Positions 59,593-64,000 of a stretch of 64,000 nucleotides of DNA are shown here, in pieces. The notes beneath the pieces were generated by a model. It was not told the origin of the DNA and ran no database searches. It saw only the letters and a program-made list of their open reading frames with translations. The stretch covers positions 74,098 through 138,097 of the forward strand of contig UQYP01000004.1 of the NCBI GenBank assembly GCA_900545335.1, written 5' to 3'. The DNA comes from an uncultured Sutterella sp. (GTDB lineage: Bacteria > Pseudomonadota > Gammaproteobacteria > Burkholderiales > Burkholderiaceae_F). The position numbers and the translations under genes were made by a program. Each line of letters begins with the position of its first letter. Positions within the stretch are counted from its first letter, which is position 1.

Positions 59593-60489
59593 TTACGCAG
59601 CGGCTTTCTGACGAGCTTTAGCAGCCGCTTCGGTTCGTTTTGTGTAAATAGTAGCGCAAACGCCGGAAATAATAATCATCACCATGCCGACTAAGCCCAA
59701 AAGGGTGACGGTTTCACTAAAGAGCGCAAAACTCACTAAGGCAGAGAAGGGAATGGCGGAAAAGCCCAGGCACGAGCTCAAAAGCATGTTGCCGTAGGCA
59801 TAAGACTTCGTTGTACAAATTTGACCCAGCGTCGCGCAGATTCCCATCCCCACGAGGTAAGCGCCGGATTCCAGCGTCGGCATATGCATGCCGTCTTCCA
59901 AAAGGTAGCTGCCGGCAACGCCGAAAATCGCGCCGAAAAGCGAGAAGTAAAAAACGATACGCCAGGAGGGCTCTTTGAGGTTACCCAATTCTTTAATTTG
60001 CCAGTAAACCACCAAATCAATAAACGAGACGAAAAGGCAGATTAAGGCAGGCACCAGGTAGCCCTGGTCAAAACTGGGCTGAAGGACGGTGGTGACGCCC
60101 GCAAAGCCGAACAAAATGGCAAGGATGACACCCCAGGGCGCTGATTCCTTTTTAATGAAAGCCAAGATGATGAAGTTGGCTGCCATAAAAAGAGGCGTGG
60201 TGTAAATCAGAGTCATGTTGGTGCCCAGAGGCATTTCACCGATCGTGAAAAACCATAGACCCACTGAGATCGTTCCGAGCACGGCGCGCTTAATATGGCC
60301 GCCCAAATGAGGCGTGCGAAGTGACAGACCTTGAGAGCGTACGAAAAGACTGATTGTGACGATGCCGATTAAAGAGCGATAAAAAACCAGTTCCAGAGAT
60401 CCGAAGTGGCCGCTGCAGAGCTTGACAAAAACGGCCATGAAAGAAAAACAGGCCGCTGCCGCAAGAGCCCAAAGCGATTGCTTCATCAT
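59593..60489 (-). CDS. DMT/EamA-family transporter
   Basis: A 298-residue protein with ten hydrophobic segments in two EamA repeats (about 5-135 and 145-285). Likely an amino acid or metabolite exporter; the substrate is not visible. Begins MMKQSLWAL; the first ATG has AAAGGA at ten bases. Divergent from a second EamA gene. Confidence 0.85.
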   Translation of the reverse strand: MMKQSLWALAAAACFSFMAVFVKLCSGHFGSLELVFYRSLIGIVTISLFVRSQGLSLRTPHLGGHIKRAVLGTISVGLWFFTIGEMPLGTNMTLIYTTPLFMAANFIILAFIKKESAPWGVILAILFGFAGVTTVLQPSFDQGYLVPALICLFVSFIDLVVYWQIKELGNLKEPSWRIVFYFSLFGAIFGVAGSYLLEDGMHMPTLESGAYLVGMGICATLGQICTTKSYAYGNMLLSSCLGFSAIPFSALVSFALFSETVTLLGLVGMVMIIISGVCATIYTKRTEAAAKARQKAAA

Positions 60490-60646
60490 ATGAGAATTGT
60501 CCTTTCTTTGCGCATAAATGTGCGCTCATTGTATGCCAGATCGGGTAATACCGAAAGAGGGGAAAGCCAGTAGTGCCAAAAGTCTGTTAAAAAGGATTCT
60601 TTCAAAGCCTATAATGGCAGCGATTTTCTTTTTTGAAAGGCTGAAA

Positions 60647-61609
60647 ATGATCCGACAGTCGGCTTGGTTGGGACATGGTTGTGCAGCGGGTGCCAATGTC
60701 ATTTGGGGACTGATGGCGCCGATTGCCAAAGTGGTGATGATCGGCGGTTTGGTCACGCCTTTGGTGCTCACGGATCTGCGCGTGATCGGTGCTGCCGTTC
60801 TTTTTTGGATTGCCTCCTTTTTTGCGCCGCGCGAAAAAGTAGCCAAAGCCGACTTGGTGAGGCTTTTCTTTGCTTCTCTTTTTGCCATTATTTTGAATCA
60901 GGGCAGCTACATTTTCGGTGTCGGTCTCACAACGCCCGGCAACGCTACGATTCTGACTTCCAGCATGCCGCTTTGGGCGATGGTGTTGGCAGCTCTTTTA
61001 TTAAAAGATCCGATTACGCTCAAAAAACTCGTCGGAATCCTGATGGGAGCGGTGGGGGCTTTGATTTTGATTTTGTCCAAAAGCGATATGCCTGCCAATT
61101 CTCTTGTGGAAAGCAACGTCTGGGGCGACTTATTAGTGACGGGTGCTCAATTAAGTTTTGCTTTTTACGTTGTGAAATTTAAAGATCTTGTGACGCGCTA
61201 CAACCTCTTTACCACGATGAAGTGGATGTTCACGTTTGCCGGTCTTTGCATACTGCCCTTTTCTATCTCAGGCCTTGCTCAGACTCAGTGGCTCAATTTA
61301 AGTTTGAGTGAATGGTCAAGCGTTCTTTATGTGGTGGTGGGCGGCACCTTTTTCTCCTATCTTTTAATCGTGGTCGGTCAGAGAAATCTCAAACCCACGG
61401 TTGCTGCTATGTATAACTACGTGCAGCCTGTTGTGGGGTGCCTAGCAGCTACAGCAATGGGGCTTGATTCCATTACATGGTTTAAGGTTTTCGCAGTGAT
61501 TCTGATTTTCTCGGGCGTTTATCTCGTCACTCACAGCCGCAGTGCCAAAGAGCAGGCGGCGATTCAGGAAAAGCAGCTCGAAGTACTGCGTGCAAGAAGG
61601 CATCGTTAA
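60647..61609 (+). CDS. DMT/EamA-family transporter
   Basis: A 320-residue protein with ten hydrophobic segments and two EamA repeats. PSMP-like and GNATILTSSMPLW motifs near the fourth helix are typical of the family, and the C-terminal tail is basic and Gln-rich. The ATG at 60647 follows GAAAGG at five bases; an upstream in-frame ATG at 60518 gives a polar extension unlike the family. Substrate unknown. Confidence 0.85.
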   Translation: MIRQSAWLGHGCAAGANVIWGLMAPIAKVVMIGGLVTPLVLTDLRVIGAAVLFWIASFFAPREKVAKADLVRLFFASLFAIILNQGSYIFGVGLTTPGNATILTSSMPLWAMVLAALLLKDPITLKKLVGILMGAVGALILILSKSDMPANSLVESNVWGDLLVTGAQLSFAFYVVKFKDLVTRYNLFTTMKWMFTFAGLCILPFSISGLAQTQWLNLSLSEWSSVLYVVVGGTFFSYLLIVVGQRNLKPTVAAMYNYVQPVVGCLAATAMGLDSITWFKVFAVILIFSGVYLVTHSRSAKEQAAIQEKQLEVLRARRHR

Positions 61610-61850
61610 GCGGTCTAAAAGCAGTGATTGAGAACTAAATTCTGTGACAGAAAGTATTTTTATTTGAGATTAATCCAATATTAATTAAATATTAGAATAA
61701 TATTGTAAAAATAGTGAATTAATTTTTTTGTTTTGTCAGAAGTTCCGATCGTCATCGGACCGACAATAAGATTTCTCAAAACTGACACAAATCTTCGATA
61801 TACTAGGGACGGAAGAAAGAGGATAGATTTTAAAAAGAAGAGGCAAAAGA

Positions 61851-61899
61851 AAAACGCTTAAATAACCAAATGATTTTCTTGATTATTTAAGCGTTTTTT
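61851..61899 (+). terminator. Strong terminator, possible end of a small RNA
   Basis: AAAACGCTTAAATAA (61851-61865) pairs with TTATTTAAGCGTTTT (61883-61897): 15 pairs and a T run. It lies 240 bases after the EamA stop, far for that gene, and could end a short separate transcript beginning after TATACT at 61799-61804. Confidence 0.75.
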
Positions 61900-62002
61900 G
61901 GTCCCGGGATCAGTATCGTATTTATAATAAAATCAAATACTTAAAAATTTCACATCTCTTGTTGAACAAAGGTTTGTACGATTCGGATTATGTTTTTTTT
62001 TT

Positions 62003-62032
62003 TTGACATTTTTAAGCCGTTAAAAGTTGTAT
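62003..62032 (+). promoter_or_regulatory. Candidate promoter of the Panacea module
   Basis: TTGACA at 62003-62008 directly follows a T12 run, and TGTATAAC begins near 62027. The spacing is longer than ideal, so this is a tentative call. Confidence 0.35.
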
Positions 62033-62173
62033 AACATCTGGTTATGTATTTATACTCATCCTGCATCGAAGGAAGTTCTTAAAAAGGCGCGTTTTTCTTA
62101 TTGCGAAATTTTTTTTTAATCTTAGAGATTTGAACATACTTTGATTTTATGTTTGAGTCTGTTGGGTTGTCTT

Positions 62174-62749
62174 ATGTTTGATGTTCAAAAAGCCATACAG
62201 ATCGCCGCTTATTTCATTTGGAAAAGAGGTGGTCGCATGTCTTACTTGAAACTCATGAAGCTGATGTATCTATCTGAGAGAGAGTTTCTTGTAAGGTACG
62301 GTGAAAGATTGACAGGGGACAAATTGGTATCTATGAAACACGGTCCAGTTTTGTCTGAAACCTGTGACCTTTTTAGGACCGGTAGCCAATCTGCAGAATG
62401 GAATGATTGGATTGCGGGCGAATCAAATTTTGAACTTTCTTTTAAAAAGATGGATCAAGTAGATCCTTTAGATCCCTTAGAATTGTTTGATTGTCTATCT
62501 GTAGCTGAAAAAAATTTACTTGACGAGATCTATTCAAAGTATGGGAATCTAACCCGGTGGCAAATTCGCGACTTAACCCATACAAGAAATTGTTGTCCTG
62601 AATGGACGGATCCTAATGGTTCTGTGTTGCCAATTAGTCTTCAATCAATTTTGATTGCTCACGGAAGAAATAAAGAGGATTCAGAAAAGATAGTTGAACA
62701 TATCCGTGAAATGGATGAGTTACAAGAAGCAATGCGAGCCCTCTCATGA
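62174..62749 (+). CDS. Panacea-domain (DUF4065/SocA-like) protein, probable antitoxin
   Basis: A 191-residue protein. The Panacea signature KLMKLMYLSERE (26-37) and SMKHGPVLSETCD (53-65) are clear, as in SocA and phage GepA-type proteins. Panacea domains are known as general antitoxin domains that neutralise many unrelated toxins. The ATG at 62174 gives the usual helix before the signature; there is no clear ribosome binding site. The stop overlaps the next start (ATGA at 62746), as in two-gene toxin-antitoxin operons. Sequence is AT-rich relative to neighbours. Confidence 0.85.
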   Translation: MFDVQKAIQIAAYFIWKRGGRMSYLKLMKLMYLSEREFLVRYGERLTGDKLVSMKHGPVLSETCDLFRTGSQSAEWNDWIAGESNFELSFKKMDQVDPLDPLELFDCLSVAEKNLLDEIYSKYGNLTRWQIRDLTHTRNCCPEWTDPNGSVLPISLQSILIAHGRNKEDSEKIVEHIREMDELQEAMRALS

Positions 62750-63159
62750 ACGATTTCAATCCAAAGAAAGGAGGCTCTCTTCTTGCTATAGCGGCAACAG
62801 TGGATCATCTTCATTTTATTTGTAGTAATCCTTTTTTTAATCTGCATACCGGTGAAATGTCGGTTGTGGCCGTTAATATATCGTCAGTTAGAGAAGGTAA
62901 GCCGTACGATAAAACTTGTGTTCTTCGCGAAGGAGATCATCCGTTTATTCGTCATGATAGTTTTGTGTACTACAGAGGCGCTGTTATATTCCGAGTTGAA
63001 AAACTTAAATATGGTATTCAAGCTGGGGAAATAACCGTCTTGGATGATGTGTCTGAAACTGTCCTGCAAAAAGTTCTTGAAGGTTTTAGGCTGTCTCCAT
63101 TTACCCCAAATAAGATATTGAAGGCCTTAGAACAGTCTGAGGCAGATGCCAAAGAGTAA
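62746..63159 (+). CDS. Unknown 137-aa partner of the Panacea protein, candidate toxin
   Basis: It starts inside the stop of the Panacea gene. HLHFICSNP (21-29), VAVNISSV (41-48) and GDHPFIRHDSFVYY (63-76) suggest a small beta barrel, with a helical tail (NKILKAL). The beta part recalls PemK/MazF-like SH3-type barrels, but this is judged by eye and no catalytic residue is assigned. Context argues for a toxin controlled by the Panacea protein. It could instead be a co-regulator. No signal peptide. Confidence 0.7.
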   Translation: MNDFNPKKGGSLLAIAATVDHLHFICSNPFFNLHTGEMSVVAVNISSVREGKPYDKTCVLREGDHPFIRHDSFVYYRGAVIFRVEKLKYGIQAGEITVLDDVSETVLQKVLEGFRLSPFTPNKILKALEQSEADAKE

Positions 63160-63208
63160 AAATTCTAACTGTGATTTCAGTAGGGCCTCAGTCGAGCCCA
63201 TTACTGTT

Positions 63209-63412
63209 TCAATTATCCGGTCGATACGCTTTAACATCTCCAGCCCTCCACTAGGGGGTTGAAGCATTGCCATTGAAAGGTTTCGGGAAACCTTTCCTGG
63301 TTCTCCAGTCGTGCAGCGTAGCCTGAGAGATCTTGAAATAGGATAAAACATCCTTTCTTCTGGCCAGTTCGTCATCAGCCATCTTTGCAATATTTCTACC
63401 TTCGTACGCCAT
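63209..63412 (-). pseudogene. AlpA-like helix-turn-helix regulator interrupted by an amber codon
   Basis: The frame starts at ATG 63412 behind GTGAGG and encodes 53 residues with a MerR/AlpA-type helix-turn-helix (RRKDVLSYFKISQATLHDW, RKGFPKPF). TAG at 63253-63251 stops it. Reading on in the same frame gives WRAGDVKAYRPDN and a TGA at 63211-63209; that ending is what such domains normally have. So the TAG is a nonsense mutation or the protein is naturally short; the former is more likely. Confidence 0.65.
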
Positions 63413-63419
63413 TTTTTCC

Positions 63420-63658
63420 TCACGGCAAAATAAAAGGTGACCAGCAAATTGGCTTGTCATTTTTTGAATGCTTGATCAATTCTTTAAGAAAGCTCAATGC
63501 ATGTCGTGTTTTAAGTTCTCGGATAGATTGACCACATAAAACGAGATCCTCAGTGATTAAGACACCGAAGAAAATATCTTGAGCTTCCTTAGTGCTTGAA
63601 AGAAAAACGAAAAGGGATCCTTTGTTAGGGGGAACGTTTGAATCATTTGCCAGTTCAT
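63420..63658 (-). pseudogene. Small gene broken by a one-base deletion in a C5 run
   Basis: ATG at 63658 reads MNWQMIQTF then, at a run of five C (63632-63628), leaves frame and stops soon after. One more C would join it to a long open frame beginning PPNKGSLFVFLSSTK and ending CWSPFILP at the TGA 63422-63420, giving 79 residues. The next gene's ribosome binding site overlaps that stop codon, so the long frame is probably the original one. Family unknown. Confidence 0.55.
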
Positions 63659-63666
63659 TGAATTAC

Positions 63667-63903
63667 CTACGTTTTTGAGTAAAGTGACCAAAAAGCATTC
63701 CGGCGACAGAGTTGCTCAAACGCAAAGAACGGGAGCATTTCATTTTTGATATTTAGTAGCGCTTTAAACGTATAAGACACAGCAAAAATCATTTGGCCAT
63801 CTTTGAGAATGGCTGCTTTAGCGAAATAGCAGATCCCGTTGGCGTGTAAGAAAAGAATTTTTTGCGGATCCGGTTTGATCTTTTTTAATGACTGCCAATA
63901 CAT
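63667..63903 (-). CDS. Uncharacterised 78-aa protein
   Basis: Starts at ATG 63903 behind TAGGAG at five bases. A longer frame to 63984 runs through the structured insertion-element end and is not used. The protein is basic, with CYFAKAAILKDG and a helical C-terminus, and no recognised family. It is first in a three-gene minus-strand set whose other two members are broken. Confidence 0.5.
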   Translation of the reverse strand: MYWQSLKKIKPDPQKILFLHANGICYFAKAAILKDGQMIFAVSYTFKALLNIKNEMLPFFAFEQLCRRNAFWSLYSKT

Positions 63904-63921
63904 GACTTCTCCTACGCACCA

Positions 63922-64000
63922 GTGAACTACATCCGGCTTGAAAGCCGGAGCTTCGCGCGACCCGCTTGAGCCGTTAAGGCTCAAGCCTCTCGCCGAGGAA
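63922..64000 (-). mobile_element. Probable right end of an IS200/IS605-type element (omega-RNA region), partial
   Basis: Three consecutive stems: CCTC/GAGG (63986-63998), GCTTGAGCC/GGCTCAAGC (63964-63986) and TCCGGCTT/AAGCCGGA (63932-63949). On the minus strand the last stem is preceded by GCGCGAAGC and followed by GTTCAC (63927-63922). This pattern, GAAGC-stem-GTTCAC, is the usual 3' end of tnpB elements where the omega-RNA scaffold overlaps the tnpB end. The transposase/tnpB genes would lie beyond the right edge. Identification is by eye; a terminal structural RNA of another kind is possible. Confidence 0.5.

Larger units (their letters stand above)
61610..62173. other. AT-rich intergenic region before the Panacea module
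   Basis: About 560 bases with no convincing gene. It holds an inverted repeat CAATATT/AATATTG (about 61677-61711), a short stem TCCGAT/ATCGGA (61744-61759), a strong terminator (61851-61899), a run of 12 T (61993-62004) next to TTGACA, and a run of nine T at 62109-62117. Base composition changes sharply from the genes to the left. Confidence 0.6.

Noticed and set aside
63127..63447. 106-codon minus-strand open frame overlapping the AlpA-like gene
   Set aside because: The other frame has a ribosome binding site, a helix-turn-helix and a family-like tail after the TAG, so this frame is a shadow.

Overview
The window looks like chromosomal DNA of a host-associated betaproteobacterium of the order Burkholderiales, most likely family Sutterellaceae (Parasutterella, Turicimonas or Sutterella type). 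This is inferred from gene order and protein style: hflK-hflC-(DUF2065)-purA-phosphoribosyltransferase, smc-zipA-ligA, and the long rpsB-tsf-pyrH-frr-uppS-cdsA-dxr-rseP-bamA-skp-lpxD-fabZ-lpxA-lpxB-rnhB run. No rRNA, tRNA or CRISPR array was recognised. Species assignment would need a database search.

Region 1 (1-7.9 kb) is nutrient uptake: the end of a haem-type DUF4405 membrane protein, a sodium/proline symporter (putP), a Na/phosphate cotransporter-like protein, and a minus-strand cluster yjiH-yjiG-M20 peptidase-iadA. The last cluster probably imports and hydrolyses (iso)aspartyl dipeptides, and strong hairpins follow most of its genes. Region 2 (8.1-29.3 kb) is housekeeping: hflK/hflC, queF plus an arginase-family enzyme, purA, a purine-type phosphoribosyltransferase, a TRIC-like channel, smc, a YczE-like membrane protein, zipA, ligA, methylthioinosine phosphorylase, a PepSY-like secreted protein, glnD, fabF and map. 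Region 3 (29.3-46.2 kb) is the translation, isoprenoid, outer-membrane assembly and lipid A supercluster. It ends with rnhB, an rRNA methyltransferase and three small uncharacterised genes.

Region 4 (46.2-62 kb) is more variable. It holds an AAA ATPase (DUF4143 type) behind an AT-rich array of four 23-nt repeats, and an LtaS-like sulfatase next to a shorter paralogue that has only the membrane half. It continues with an ABC-F ATPase, prmB and an MFS transporter. Next comes a large autotransporter whose signal-peptide frame is set by a run of nine C residues just after its start codon, a probable phase-variable switch that is OFF in this sequence. An aromatic/aspartate aminotransferase and two divergent EamA transporters follow.

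Region 5 (61.6-64 kb) is an AT-rich accessory patch. It carries a two-gene, start-stop-overlapping module made of a Panacea (DUF4065) protein and an unknown 137-aa partner, likely a toxin-antitoxin pair. Beside it are three small minus-strand genes, two of them broken by single lesions. At the right edge is a highly structured sequence that looks like the right end (omega-RNA region) of an IS200/IS605-type element whose tnpB would lie outside the window.
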